Source: an uncultured Fibrobacter sp.
GTDB lineage: Bacteria > Fibrobacterota > Fibrobacteria > Fibrobacterales > Fibrobacteraceae
Length of the DNA stretch: 41,807 nucleotides
Direction of reading: 5' to 3'
Assembly: GCA_946408125.1 (NCBI GenBank)
Contig: CAMJQW010000019.1
Location: 1-41,807, forward strand
The first letter of the stretch is position 1, and each line of letters begins with the position of its first letter. Under the pieces are notes generated by a model. That model did not search any database, was not told the origin of the DNA, and saw only the letters and a program-made list of their open reading frames with translations. The position numbers and the translations under genes are program-made. Shown piece after piece: positions 7,782 to 17,000 of the stretch.

Positions 7782-9773
7782 TTATTTCTTCTCGTATCTC
7801 ACGAAAGCGAAACGCCTGCTGTCGGGGGCCCAGGAGTTCACGTTGATGGTTCCCTGCCCGCCGAACAGCTTGAGGATAGTGCGGGGTTTGCTCCATCCGG
7901 TTTCGTCGTTGCCGGTCATCAGCCGGATTTCCACGTTCTTGTTGGGCACGTGTTCGCCGGGGCGCACGTCGCGCTCGTGGTAGGCTAGCATCACGACCTT
8001 TTCGCGGTCGGGCGAAATGTGCGGGAACCAAGTATTCCAATGCGCATCGAACGTCATCTGCGTTTGTTCGGAACCGTCGGCCTTCATGCGCCAGGCCTGC
8101 ATGCGGCCGCTACGGACCGAATTAAACCAGATGTATTCCCCGTCGCAGTCGTATTCCGGGCCATCGTTCAGCCCGAAGGCGGTCGTCAACTGCTTCTCGT
8201 TTCCGCCTGCAGCAGGAATCGTGTAGATGTCATATTCACCGTTACGTTCGGCGCAGTACGCGAGCATCTTGCCGTCGGCGGTAACACCGTGCAGGTAGCT
8301 CGGGGCAAGCGGGGTCACGAGTACCGGCATACGACCGTCAAAGAATATCTTGTAGAGGCGCGAAAGGCCGTCTTCCTTGGTGTGGTGGCTCACATACAGG
8401 CCTTCGCCATCCGGAGAAAGCACATGGTCGTTGTTGCAGTTGTCCACGAAGTGGCTCGGCACTTCGGTAATCTTGCCTGACTCGATTTCGTACCTGTAGA
8501 TGCGTCCTTCGCTGTTGTACGTGAGGAACTTTCCGTCGGCACTCCAGTTCGGCGCCTCGATAACGCAGTCGAATTTCTTGAGCAGCCTGGATTCGCCGGT
8601 CTCGATGTCGAAAATCTCGAGGAACGACTTGTCGCCGCTGCGGTCCCAGACTTCTCCCGGGCTGAGCTCGAACGGGTAAGAAACTCCCCATTGTGCACGG
8701 AGGTTATCCATCTGCGTCATCATCTGCATGGTCTTGCTGTGCGGCATCTCGGGGCATTCCTTGAGGTCCTTCTCGAGGGCCGCCTTGCAGCCCAGCACTT
8801 CGTATTCGTAGCAGTTCTCGATGCGGGGCGGCTTCACGGATTCTACAAGGTTCCCTGCAACATCGAACAGCTGGATTTCTTCCATGTCGTTCAAGTTCTG
8901 CACGCGGATAAACCCTTCCGAACCGTAGATGACGCCCTCGTTCTTGAGCGGGGCCACCATCGACGTCTTGAGGTGAGCGACCTGCCCGCCTGCATACACG
9001 AGGTCAATCCAGTCCGTCGCATCGACGCCCGTATGGAACTTGACGCACTTCGTTTTCGTCTGCACGACATGATTCGCGACGCAGTCCTCATCCGACGTCA
9101 TCCCCGCACATTCCACACCCGATGTCATCCCTCGTCCCGCATCAAGTGCGGGATAAACTCCGGCGGGGATCTCCCTGCAAATTTCAGGATCAGTTAGGAA
9201 AATGTCCGCGAAAGTCAGACTGTAAATGCCCAGGTCGAGCAATGCACCGCCCGCGAGTTCGGGCTTGTGCAGGCGCGCGATATGCGAAAGCGGCATCGAG
9301 AAATCGGCTTCCACGCTTTCCACGCGGCCAATCTTGCCTGCCAAAATCCAGTCCTTCACCATCTGCACCGCGGGCAGGAATCGTGTCCACATCGCCTCGC
9401 TCATGAATACGCCCTTCTCTTCAGCGAGTGCAATCACTTCCGATGCCATCAGCGCATTCGCGGTAAAGGCTTTCTCCACGAGCAGATTCCTGCCATATTG
9501 CAGACAAAGTAAAATATTGCTGTAATGCTCGGAATGCGGTGTCGCGATGTAAATCAAGTCCGCATCCGCATCCTGCGCAAGTTCATCGTAGCTGCCGTAG
9601 GCGCGGCCGAACCCGTATTCGTCGGCAAATTTTTTCGCCTTGTCAAGCGAGCGAGATGCGACCGCGTAGCATTCCACGCCCATCCCGCGCTTTTCGAGAG
9701 TCTTGACGGCAGCGGCCATCTTGGTCGCGATATGCCCGCATCCTAGAATTGCAAACTTGAGAACTTTCTTCAT
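7782..9773 (-). CDS. Gfo/Idh/MocA-family oxidoreductase fused to a TolB-like beta-propeller
   Basis: Residues 1-369 form an NAD(P)-dependent sugar or inositol-type dehydrogenase. The Rossmann start FAILGCGHIATKMA (7-20), IATPHSEHY (76-84) and VEKAFTAN (99-106) mark the cofactor and EKP-like catalytic region; YPFE near 366-369 is where such enzymes normally end. Residues about 370-663 are a PD40/TolB-type propeller with repeats such as APNWSADGKFLTY, NNDHVLSPDGEGLYVS, NDGPEYDCDGEYIWF and NSWAPDSRRFAFV. Each half is usually a separate protein; here they are joined in frame. Residues about 201-228 come from a palindromic repeat inserted in the gene. There is no signal peptide, so it is cytoplasmic. 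The substrate is unknown. The ATG at 9773 is the natural start of the Rossmann fold. Confidence 0.88.
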   Translation of the reverse strand: MKKVLKFAILGCGHIATKMAAAVKTLEKRGMGVECYAVASRSLDKAKKFADEYGFGRAYGSYDELAQDADADLIYIATPHSEHYSNILLCLQYGRNLLVEKAFTANALMASEVIALAEEKGVFMSEAMWTRFLPAVQMVKDWILAGKIGRVESVEADFSMPLSHIARLHKPELAGGALLDLGIYSLTFADIFLTDPEICREIPAGVYPALDAGRGMTSGVECAGMTSDEDCVANHVVQTKTKCVKFHTGVDATDWIDLVYAGGQVAHLKTSMVAPLKNEGVIYGSEGFIRVQNLNDMEEIQLFDVAGNLVESVKPPRIENCYEYEVLGCKAALEKDLKECPEMPHSKTMQMMTQMDNLRAQWGVSYPFELSPGEVWDRSGDKSFLEIFDIETGESRLLKKFDCVIEAPNWSADGKFLTYNSEGRIYRYEIESGKITEVPSHFVDNCNNDHVLSPDGEGLYVSHHTKEDGLSRLYKIFFDGRMPVLVTPLAPSYLHGVTADGKMLAYCAERNGEYDIYTIPAAGGNEKQLTTAFGLNDGPEYDCDGEYIWFNSVRSGRMQAWRMKADGSEQTQMTFDAHWNTWFPHISPDREKVVMLAYHERDVRPGEHVPNKNVEIRLMTGNDETGWSKPRTILKLFGGQGTINVNSWAPDSRRFAFVRYEKK
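9094..9172. repeat. REP/MITE-like nested palindrome inside the oxidoreductase gene
   Basis: ATCCCCGC (9100-9107) is inverted as GCGGGGAT (9163-9170). Within it, TCCCGCA (9135-9141) pairs with TGCGGGA (9147-9153) around a 5-base loop. GTCATCCC occurs twice (9097-9104 and 9124-9131). This design is typical of dispersed palindromic repeats. The element stays in frame and adds about 26 residues to the oxidoreductase. Confidence 0.7.
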
Positions 9774-9818
9774 GCAAACCTCAATGAAGCCGCGGGCTTT
9801 CGTACCTGCGGCACCATC

Positions 9819-9846
9819 AATATATACATATTATCAGGTAGGGCAA
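9819..9846 (-). promoter_or_regulatory. Promoter of the oxidoreductase-propeller gene
   Basis: On the minus strand TTGCCC (9846-9841), a 16-base spacer and TATATT (9824-9819) form a promoter. Transcription would start near 9812, directly at a hairpin (9789-9812: GCCGC and GCGGC arms around GGTACGAAAGCC), leaving a leader of about 40 bases. The rest of 9774-9886 holds a small inverted repeat at 9855-9871 (AGTCCA, TGGACT). Confidence 0.5.
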
Positions 9847-9886
9847 ACCGCGTAAGTCCATTAAGTGGACTCACGTGTATACGGGA

Positions 9887-10537
9887 TTACCCGTTCACTT
9901 TTGCGACAAATTCGCGGCAGACGGCTTCGGGGTCGCTCTGGCCGAAAATCGCGGAACCCACGACGAACACGTTCGCGCCCGCTTCCTTGCAGGCGAGGAT
10001 GTTGTCGAGCTTTACGCCGCCGTCGATCTGGATGTCGAGTTCAGGTTTCATCTGGCGGAGCTCGCGAATCTTGTCGAGGCAGTACGGGATGAGGCTCTGG
10101 CCACCGAATCCGGGGTTCACCGACATGACGAGCACCATGTCCACGATGTCGAGAACGCACTTGATGCTTTCGAGCGGAGTTGCCGGGTTGATGGCCACCG
10201 CGGGCTTCACGCCGAGTTCTGCAATCTGGTGCAGCAGTCGGTCGAGGTGGTTCGTCGTTTCGGCATGCACGCTGATGATGGCGGCGCCCGCCTTCGCGAA
10301 CTCGCCCACGTACTTCTCGGGATTCTCGATCATCAGGTGGCAATCCAGCGGCAGGTTCGTGCCCTTCTTGACGCAGGCCGAGATGCCCGGACCGAAGCTG
10401 ATGTTCGGGACGAAGTGCCCGTCCATGATGTCGAGGTGGACAAGGCCAGCGCCACCGTTTTCGATGGCCTTGAGGCCCTTGCCGAGTTCGAGGAAGTTCG
10501 CGTTCAACACGCTGGGTGCGATGATCTGTTTCAACAT
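9887..10537 (-). CDS. rpe: Ribulose-phosphate 3-epimerase
   Basis: Rpe interconverts ribulose 5-phosphate and xylulose 5-phosphate in the pentose phosphate pathway. The 216 residues are normal for this metal-dependent TIM barrel. APSVLNANF opens the protein; HLDIMDGHFVPN carries metal-binding His and Asp residues; CHLMIENPE, MSVNPGFGGQ and QIDGGV, with the second catalytic Asp, are intact. It starts 18 bases after the stop of the TtcA-like gene on the same strand, so both are probably on one transcript. No T-rich terminator follows; the fused oxidoreductase downstream has its own promoter. Confidence 0.96.
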   Translation of the reverse strand: MLKQIIAPSVLNANFLELGKGLKAIENGGAGLVHLDIMDGHFVPNISFGPGISACVKKGTNLPLDCHLMIENPEKYVGEFAKAGAAIISVHAETTNHLDRLLHQIAELGVKPAVAINPATPLESIKCVLDIVDMVLVMSVNPGFGGQSLIPYCLDKIRELRQMKPELDIQIDGGVKLDNILACKEAGANVFVVGSAIFGQSDPEAVCREFVAKVNG

Positions 10538-10555
10538 GCCTTAAATCTAGTTAAA

Positions 10556-11278
10556 TCAAAGCAGGTAGTCCATGCGGATGTTGCGCATGCTTTCGAACAG
10601 GTTGGCTTTCAGCGTCGAGTTCCCCTTGGTGAGGCTCTTGATTTCTTCGCGGATGGATTTGCGGTGCGATGCCTTCGAGAACTCGCAGGTGCAGGTGTAC
10701 TTGCGTATGCCCGCATCCTCGGCGTAGTCGATGATTTCCTGCTCTTCGCAGTAGCATAGCGGGCGGATGATGCTCACCGGGTATTTCTCGTACGGGACCA
10801 TCGGCGGCATACCGCTGAACTCGCCCTTGTAGAGCATGTTCATCAGGAGCGTCTCGACGATGTCGTCCATATGGTGCCCGAGCGCGATTTTGTTGAAGCC
10901 GTTCTCGCGTGCGAACTTGATGAGTTCGGTGCGGCGCTGCGTGCTGCACCAGTAGCAGTTGAGCTTGCGGCCTTCCTTGAGGCGGCCTTCGATGGCCACA
11001 TCCTTGAAGTGGAACGGGACCTGCGGGTATTCGGCGGCAAGTGACTGCAGGAACTCGCGCGGGGCCTTGTCCGCGAAATCGCTCTGGATGTGAATCGCAG
11101 CAATCTCGCAGTCGGGGAGGAACTTCCCCATGCGGTTCGCGAGTTCCATCAGGAGCACGCTCGAATCCTTCCCTCCGCTCGCGGCAACAAGCACGCGGTC
11201 TCCGGCTTCGATAAGCCCGAAGTCGTGGATCGCCTTGGTGATCTTCTTGCTGATGCGTTTGCGGATTTGTTTGGGCAT
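10556..11278 (-). CDS. ttcA: TtcA-family tRNA 2-thiocytidine biosynthesis protein
   Basis: TtcA uses ATP and an iron-sulfur cluster to thiolate cytidine 32 of some tRNAs. The PP-loop SGGKDS is at residues 34-39. C108 and C111 in NCYWCSTQRR and C196 or C198 in CTCEF match the three cluster cysteines of the family; GHHMDD at 134-139 is also typical. I take the ATG at 11278 (MPKQIRKRIS, 240 residues). A longer reading to a TTG at 11329 would run straight through the dnaN terminator hairpin and lacks a ribosome site. The related TtuA/CTU1 group also has CxxC motifs, so the exact tRNA position is less certain than the family. rpe follows by 18 bases. Confidence 0.88.
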   Translation of the reverse strand: MPKQIRKRISKKITKAIHDFGLIEAGDRVLVAASGGKDSSVLLMELANRMGKFLPDCEIAAIHIQSDFADKAPREFLQSLAAEYPQVPFHFKDVAIEGRLKEGRKLNCYWCSTQRRTELIKFARENGFNKIALGHHMDDIVETLLMNMLYKGEFSGMPPMVPYEKYPVSIIRPLCYCEEQEIIDYAEDAGIRKYTCTCEFSKASHRKSIREEIKSLTKGNSTLKANLFESMRNIRMDYLL

Positions 11279-11294
11279 GTCTCTTTCGTGAAGG

Positions 11295-11325
11295 GAAAAC
11301 AAAAGGGTCCACGCGGGACCCTTCT
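11295..11325 (-). terminator. Terminator between dnaN and ttcA
   Basis: On the minus strand AAGGGTCC (11323-11316) pairs with GGACCCTT (11310-11303) around a 5-base loop, followed by TTGTTTT. It is 20 bases after the dnaN stop and just before the ttcA start. Confidence 0.85.
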
Positions 11326-11345
11326 GCAAGTTTCAGTCTGGTGCC

Positions 11346-12467
11346 TTACTCGTCGGTGAGGTGCGTCGGCATCAGGAGGAAGCTGAAGCCCATGTCGTCG
11401 CCAACGGGTTCGATGATGCAGGCGCCGATCGGGTTGTTCATCTTCATGATGGTTTCTTCGCTCTTGCACATGCTGAAGATTTCAGTGATGTAGCGTCCGT
11501 CGAAACCGATGCTGAAGTTGCCTTCGCCGTTGTGCGTGACGGCCAGTGCTTCGCGGGAATCGCCGCCGACATCCGGGTCGCTCGCGCTGAGTTCCATCGT
11601 GTTGCCTTCGATCTGCAGGCGGACCTTGTGGGTACGAGCGTTCGCCATGGAGATCACGCTGCGCATCTTGTTCTGGAACTCGACCGTGTTGAGCTGCACG
11701 GTGCGTTCGAAGGACTGCGGGATCACGGCACGGTAGTTGGGATACGGTCCTTCGTACAGCTTGGAGATGACCTGCGTGGAACCGGTGTTGAAGAGGATGT
11801 GCGTCGCGGAGGTGCGGACCTCGATAGTCGCATCGCTCTTCGCCATGTGCAGGATGTGCTGCAGGGCCTTCTTCGGGATGATGGCACCGTTCGCGAGGGA
11901 TGCGCCTTCGCGGTCGATGGTGGCGCGGCCCAGACGGTGACCGTCGGTCGCGATCATGGAAATCTTTCCGTCCTTCGCTTCGAGGTACACGCCGTTCAGG
12001 CTCAAGCGGATGGAGTCGGTCGAGCAGGCGAACATCGTCTTCTCGGCGAGGAACGCGAGTTCGGTGGTGGAGAACGAAAGCGTTTCACCGTCGTCCACTT
12101 CGGGGAACGGGGGGAAGTCGCTTGCGTCAAAACCGGTGATGGAGGCCTTACCGCGTTCGCTCCACTGGATCTTCGCGAGGTAGTCCTGCACGTCGACGCT
12201 GACAGTGGTGATGCTCGGATCGACGAGGCTCTTGATGAGTTCGAGGAGCTTACGTGCATTGATGACAACGGAACCGTCGCGTTCGCCTTGGACTTCGACC
12301 TTGGCCCTGATGCCCAGGTCCAGGTCCGTCGCGCTCACTTCGAGGAAGTTGCCTTCCAGGCGCAGGGCGAAGTTGTTGAGGATCTGGATGGTGGACTTGT
12401 TGGGCACGGCGTTGATTGCAGACTGCAATACGTCGAGGAACACGTTTTTATCAATCTGGAACTTCAT
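11346..12467 (-). CDS. dnaN: DNA polymerase III sliding clamp (beta subunit)
   Basis: The beta clamp is a ring-shaped dimer that holds replicative polymerase on DNA. The 373 residues have the usual three-domain length. MKFQIDKNVFLDVLQ at the start, IATDGHRLG in the middle domain and the hydrophobic C-terminus LLMPTHLTDE, which forms part of the partner-binding pocket, identify it. The ATG at 12467 lies a few bases after AGAGG. Unlike many genomes it is not beside dnaA or recF: a 50-residue membrane protein ends three bases upstream, and a terminator follows. It probably shares its transcript with that small gene. Confidence 0.97.
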   Translation of the reverse strand: MKFQIDKNVFLDVLQSAINAVPNKSTIQILNNFALRLEGNFLEVSATDLDLGIRAKVEVQGERDGSVVINARKLLELIKSLVDPSITTVSVDVQDYLAKIQWSERGKASITGFDASDFPPFPEVDDGETLSFSTTELAFLAEKTMFACSTDSIRLSLNGVYLEAKDGKISMIATDGHRLGRATIDREGASLANGAIIPKKALQHILHMAKSDATIEVRTSATHILFNTGSTQVISKLYEGPYPNYRAVIPQSFERTVQLNTVEFQNKMRSVISMANARTHKVRLQIEGNTMELSASDPDVGGDSREALAVTHNGEGNFSIGFDGRYITEIFSMCKSEETIMKMNNPIGACIIEPVGDDMGFSFLLMPTHLTDE

Positions 12468-12470
12468 AAG

Positions 12471-12623
12471 TTATGCACCTCTTTGAATTAAAGTCGTTCC
12501 GACGAAGAATACAACTGCGATGACCGCCAAAGCCACAATAATCCATTTATTCATGGAATTGGTCTTTTTCGGCACAAAATTCTTGGCGTTCTGTTTTGCG
12601 CGCCTGCGTTCACTTCGGCTCAT
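12471..12623 (-). CDS. Small single-helix membrane protein upstream of dnaN
   Basis: A 50-codon frame starts at the ATG at 12623, seven bases after GGAG, and stops three bases before the dnaN ATG. It begins MSRSERRRAKQNAKN, a strongly basic segment, and continues with one hydrophobic helix (about residues 27-46, WIIVALAVIAVVFF). Positive charges before the helix predict the N-terminus in the cytoplasm. The ribosome site of dnaN (AGAGG) overlaps its last codons, so translation of the two genes is probably coupled. I do not recognise the family. A good start signal, tight spacing and sensible composition make it a likely real gene. Confidence 0.7.
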   Translation of the reverse strand: MSRSERRRAKQNAKNFVPKKTNSMNKWIIVALAVIAVVFFVGTTLIQRGA

Positions 12624-12685
12624 GTTAGATCTCCATTGTTTTTACGCCTTAAAACTACTATTTTTTAGGGCGGATGAGGTTTCCC

Positions 12686-12961
12686 ATGAACGAAACTACG
12701 CTAAATAAGCTAAAAAATAAAGCCACGGAGCTCGCCTCGGGGGCCCTTTCGCGCGTCGAGATTGCCGCGGAGGAAAACCGCCTCAAGAACAGGTTCCAGG
12801 CGCTGGGCCGGAAGGTGTACCAGGCGGTCCAGGGGGACCTGCTGAACGCCATGAAGGACGACCCTTCGGTGGTGGCCCTGGTCGGGGAAATCGAGGAAAC
12901 CCAGAAGAAGATAGCCGCGCTCGAAGAGAAAATCGCCGGCAAGGAATCCGGTTCTAAGTGA
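12686..12961 (+). CDS. Small coiled-coil protein, function unknown
   Basis: This 91-residue protein is rich in Lys, Glu and Ala, with two helical stretches. The second (about 65-90, GEIEETQKKIAALEEKIAG) has the heptad spacing of a coiled coil. There is no signal peptide or membrane helix, so it should be cytoplasmic. I choose the ATG at 12686, six bases after GAGG, over the in-frame ATG at 12674, whose site is too close. Its stop overlaps the GTG start of the M23 gene (GTGA at 12958-12961), which indicates tight co-translation and a shared role, perhaps at the envelope. No named family recognised. Confidence 0.75.
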   Translation: MNETTLNKLKNKATELASGALSRVEIAAEENRLKNRFQALGRKVYQAVQGDLLNAMKDDPSVVALVGEIEETQKKIAALEEKIAGKESGSK

Positions 12962-13788
12962 AGAAAGTCGAGATACACGTATTTCCCGACAAGACCTCGG
13001 GCAGCAAGAGCTACAAGCTTTCCCTTACGACGTTCATCGCGGCCATCGCCTGCGTGGTGTTCTCGGTCGTGGGCTTTATCATATTCTCTCCGGACCGAAT
13101 CATCGACAACCTCTCCAACGGGAACGCGCTCGCGGTTTTCCGCCAGAACAAGGCCATCAAGAAGGAAATCAAGGAAATCCGCGAGTCGGTGGACGAATCC
13201 ATCCTGAAGGCCGAGGAGACCAAGGTTCTCCGTGACAGCACCGTCTACAAGGGCGGCCTCGGGTTTCTGCTCGAGGAGAACGCGGTCGAGGCGGCCCGCG
13301 CCGGGATGCCCCGCAAGAGCCTGAACGAGGTCGAGGCCACATTCAGGAAGCTCGAGATGCGCCTGATGCAGGATTCCGCGCTCGCTGCTTGCATACCCGT
13401 TATACACCCATTGAAAAACGGACACTCCGTGAAAAACCGTTTCGAGATGATCTACGACCCGTTCACCGAGCAGGAACTGCCGCACCGCGGTATCGACTAC
13501 GTGGCGGCGGTGGGCGATACGGTCTATGCGACCGGCGGGGGTACCGTGAGCGAAGTCAGGGGACACCGGGGGTTCGGGCTCTCGATGAAGATCGAGCACA
13601 AGCCCAAGATCCGTACGTTCTATGCGCATCTGGGCAAGGCCCTCGTGAAGGCGGGCGACAAGGTCCGTCGCGGTCAGCCCATCGCGCTCATCGGCGAAAG
13701 CGGACGCGAATCCAGCGTCGGCCTGCATTACGAAATCCGCGTGGACGGCGTCCCCGTCAATCCGGAAGATTATTTTATAACAAAGTAA
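12958..13788 (+). CDS. M23 (LytM-type) peptidase homologue, membrane-anchored, one catalytic His missing
   Basis: M23 proteins cut peptide cross-links in peptidoglycan. This 276-residue protein has a short cytoplasmic start, one membrane helix (about 24-43), a helical periplasmic stalk (60-140) and a LytM domain (about 150-273). The zinc ligands H176 and D180 in HRGIDY and H257 in GLHYEIR are present, as is H224 in YAHLG. Family members normally read HLH at the end; here the first His of that pair is G255. This position is a catalytic His in LytM, so activity is doubtful and the protein may regulate other wall hydrolases, as EnvC and NlpD do. The GTG start overlaps the preceding stop. No clear terminator follows. 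Confidence 0.85.
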   Translation: MKKVEIHVFPDKTSGSKSYKLSLTTFIAAIACVVFSVVGFIIFSPDRIIDNLSNGNALAVFRQNKAIKKEIKEIRESVDESILKAEETKVLRDSTVYKGGLGFLLEENAVEAARAGMPRKSLNEVEATFRKLEMRLMQDSALAACIPVIHPLKNGHSVKNRFEMIYDPFTEQELPHRGIDYVAAVGDTVYATGGGTVSEVRGHRGFGLSMKIEHKPKIRTFYAHLGKALVKAGDKVRRGQPIALIGESGRESSVGLHYEIRVDGVPVNPEDYFITK

Positions 13789-13925
13789 CGTGGCCCGCTC
13801 CGTTCGGGTCAAAATCCGTCACTAATTCCTGGCGCTCCCGGCGGCCTTATTTTACGGTTTTGCGGGTGCGCAAGCCCGACTGGGGCCATCCTGTCGCGCA
13901 TTTTGCCCCTTTGCCGGGGGACTGG

Positions 13926-13955
13926 TTCTTTGTCGGGGCCGTCTCTTGTTATATT
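13926..13955 (+). promoter_or_regulatory. Possible promoter of the double RNase E/G gene
   Basis: TTCTTT (13926-13931), 18 bases, then TATATT (13950-13955) is the best candidate in the 219-base gap 13789-14007. The -35 box is weak. The gap also holds a short CGGG-CCCG hairpin at 13863-13878 and an AT-rich run before the start codon, but no recognisable RNA gene. Confidence 0.3.
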
Positions 13956-14007
13956 TAATACGCTTATAGTTTGAATAATCAGGTTTTGCTTTACTTTAAG
14001 GTTTGTA

Positions 14008-17000
14008 ATGACGAATAAGTGTAAACGTGGAATCCTGATTAGCAAGACCCCTTACGAAAAACGCTTCGCCATCATGGAAGATGGCGAGTTGGCGGAACTT
14101 ATCGTGGAAGGGTCTTCGTCTGATCGGGTTCTTGGCAATATATATAAGGGTGTTGTAAAGAAAGTCGTTCCTTCCGCGAAGCTTGCGTATGTTGACGTGG
14201 GACTCGGGACGGACGGCGTACTGTACGAAGAAGAGGCCGTTGACCGCAATGCCGCATTTGCACGCAGGGGTGACGACGATGACGAATCCGGTGCATTCGC
14301 GGACGTGTCCATCGAGAAGATCCTCCGTGCGGGCGACGAAATCATGGTGCAGGTCACGAAGGAACCTTCCGGCGGCAAGGGCGTCACGCTCACGATGCGC
14401 CTGCTCTTTGCGGGGAGTTATCTCGTGTGCATGCCCGGTACGGACTTTATCGGCGTATCCAAGCGCGAACGCGATATCGAGAAGCGCCGCCAGATCAAGG
14501 GAATGGTGAACCGCCTCAAGGCGCGCGACGTGGGTTACATCGTCCGCACCGAGGGCATGAACGCCTCCGAGGAGGAACTGCAGCAGCAGATGCGCGACCT
14601 GGAAGGCCGCTGGAACAGGACGAAGGAGAAGTTTGAAAGCGAATCCGCTCCCGCCTGCATCTACGAGGATGTCAATTCCATCAGCCGTGCCATCGGGGAT
14701 TACTTCAACGGCAATACCGATTATGTCTACATCGACAACCGCGACGAGTACTTCGCGTTGCGCGACGCCCTCAGGGAAATCGCTCCGGACATGCTGGACA
14801 AGGTAAAGCTCTGGAGTTCCAGCGAGAGCCTCTTCGAGTACTTCAAGATTGAGAACGACTATGCCCGCTCGCTGCAGCGTCAGGTACCGCTCCCGCGCGG
14901 GGGTAACCTCGTCATCGAGCAGACCGAGGCGCTGACCTCCATAGACGTGAACACGGGTCCGAAGGTCCACGGTAAGGACCAGGGCAAGATCATTCTCGAA
15001 ACGAACATCGACGCCTGCCGCGAAATCGCGAAGCAGCTTCGACTCAGGGACGTAGACGGCATCACCATCATCGACTTCATCGATATGGAAACCGACGCGG
15101 ACCGCGAAGCGGTGTATCAGGAATTCTGCAGGGTCGCCCGCCGCGACAAGGCGGAGGTGACGCCTTCGCCGATCAGCCAGTTCGGCCTGATGGAAGTGAC
15201 CCGCAAGCGCATCCGTGAATCCGCCGGCAAGACGAAGTTCTGCCCCGTATGTTTGGGCGGCGGCCGTATCGCCACGCTGGAATCCGCGCTCGGCATGATC
15301 GACCGCTGGATGGCCCGCGCCCATGCGAAGGGCAAGCTGCGCGAAGTGACTCTCGTGGTGAGCGCTCCCCTGGTGGATGTCCTCGTCCGCGACCGTGCCC
15401 GCATGCTCCATTACCTCGAATTCAAGCACAAGATGGAAGTCGAGCTTATCGAGGACGACCATGCGCACGTGAACCAGTTCTGGATGTACAATTCCGACAA
15501 GGAAGACATCACCGACCTCTACAACTTTGCCGAGATGGACAAGAGCGAAATGCGCGCTGTTGTCCCGAAGCGTCGCAACGAACGCGGACGCAACAAGGTG
15601 AAGCGCGAAATCCTCATCAGCAAGACGCCTTACGAAAAGCGAATCGCCATCATGGAAGATGGCGAACTGGCGGAACTGGTCGTGGAAAGCGTGTCTTCGA
15701 CCCGCGTGCTCGGAAACATTTACAAGGGCGTGGTGCAGAAGGTGCTGCCCGCTCTCAAGGCAGCCTTCATCGACATCGGCATGGAGAAGGCCGGGTTCCT
15801 GCATCAGGACGACGCCATGGACCGCAGCGAACTGTTGCGCCGCGAATACGGCGACGATGATGACGAGGACGGTTCTTCCAAGGAAGTCTCCATCGACGAG
15901 ATTCTGCGCGAAGGTCAGGAAATCATGGTGCAGGTCGTGAAGGAACCCATCAGCACGAAGGGTGCGCGCCTTACGACCCACCTCAGTTTTGCCGGGCGAT
16001 TCCTGGTGTGCATGCCCGGTACGAATTTCATCGGCGTGTCGAAGCGCGAACGCGATCCGGCCAAGCGCCGCGAGTTCAAGAAGGTGGTGCGCCGCCTCAA
16101 GGCCCGCGACGTGGGTTACATCGTGCGCACGAACGGCCTCATCGAATCCGAATTCGAAATCCAGAAGCAGATGCGCGAATTGGAAAGCAAGTGGGAACAG
16201 ACCAAGTTCAACTTCGCGAACCAGCCCGCGGAAACCTGCATCTACGAGGAATCCGATTCCATCGAGCAGACCGTGCGCGAATACTTCGGCGAGAATACCG
16301 ACTTCGTGTACATCGACAACCGCGAAGAATACATCGCCCTGCGTGATTACCTGAAGGTGCTCTCGCCGGACAAGCTCGACAAGGTGAAGCTCTGGAACAA
16401 GAGCGAGAGCCTGTTCGAACACTTCAAGATTGAAAACGAATACGCACGCTCGCTGCAGCGCCGCATTCCGCTCGGCAACGGCGGAAGCATCGTCATCGAG
16501 CAGACCGAGGCGCTCGTGTCCATCGACGTGAGCATGGGCCGCAACCGCGGAAAGGATTCGGGCAAGGCCGCCCTCGAGACGAACCTGCTCGCCTGCCGCG
16601 AAATCGCGAAGCAGCTGCGCCTCAGGGATGTGGGCGGACTGATCATCATCAAGTTCGTCGTCATGAATTCCGATTCCGACCGCGATTCCGTCTACCAGGA
16701 ATTCCGCAGGTCCATCCGCCGTGACAAGGCGCCCATCAGCCCCGCGCAGATTGGCCAGTTCGGCGTAATGGAAGTGACCCGCAAGCGCGTGCGCGTGAAC
16801 CTCATGACCGAGAAGACGGAACTCTGCCCGGTATGTCACGGCGGTGGCCGCATCGCCACGCTGGAATCCACGCTCGGCATGATCGACCGCTGGATGGCCC
16901 GCGCGTATGCGAAGGGCAAACTCCGCGAGGTTACTTTGGTTGTAAGCCCGCGCCTGGTGGACGAACTCTGCAAGGACGACCTGCGCATCTACCGTTACCT

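Noticed and set aside
11279..11329. Longer N-terminus for the TtcA-like protein (TTG at 11329)
   Set aside because: The added codons are the dnaN terminator stem and T run. The ATG at 11278 matches the family start.
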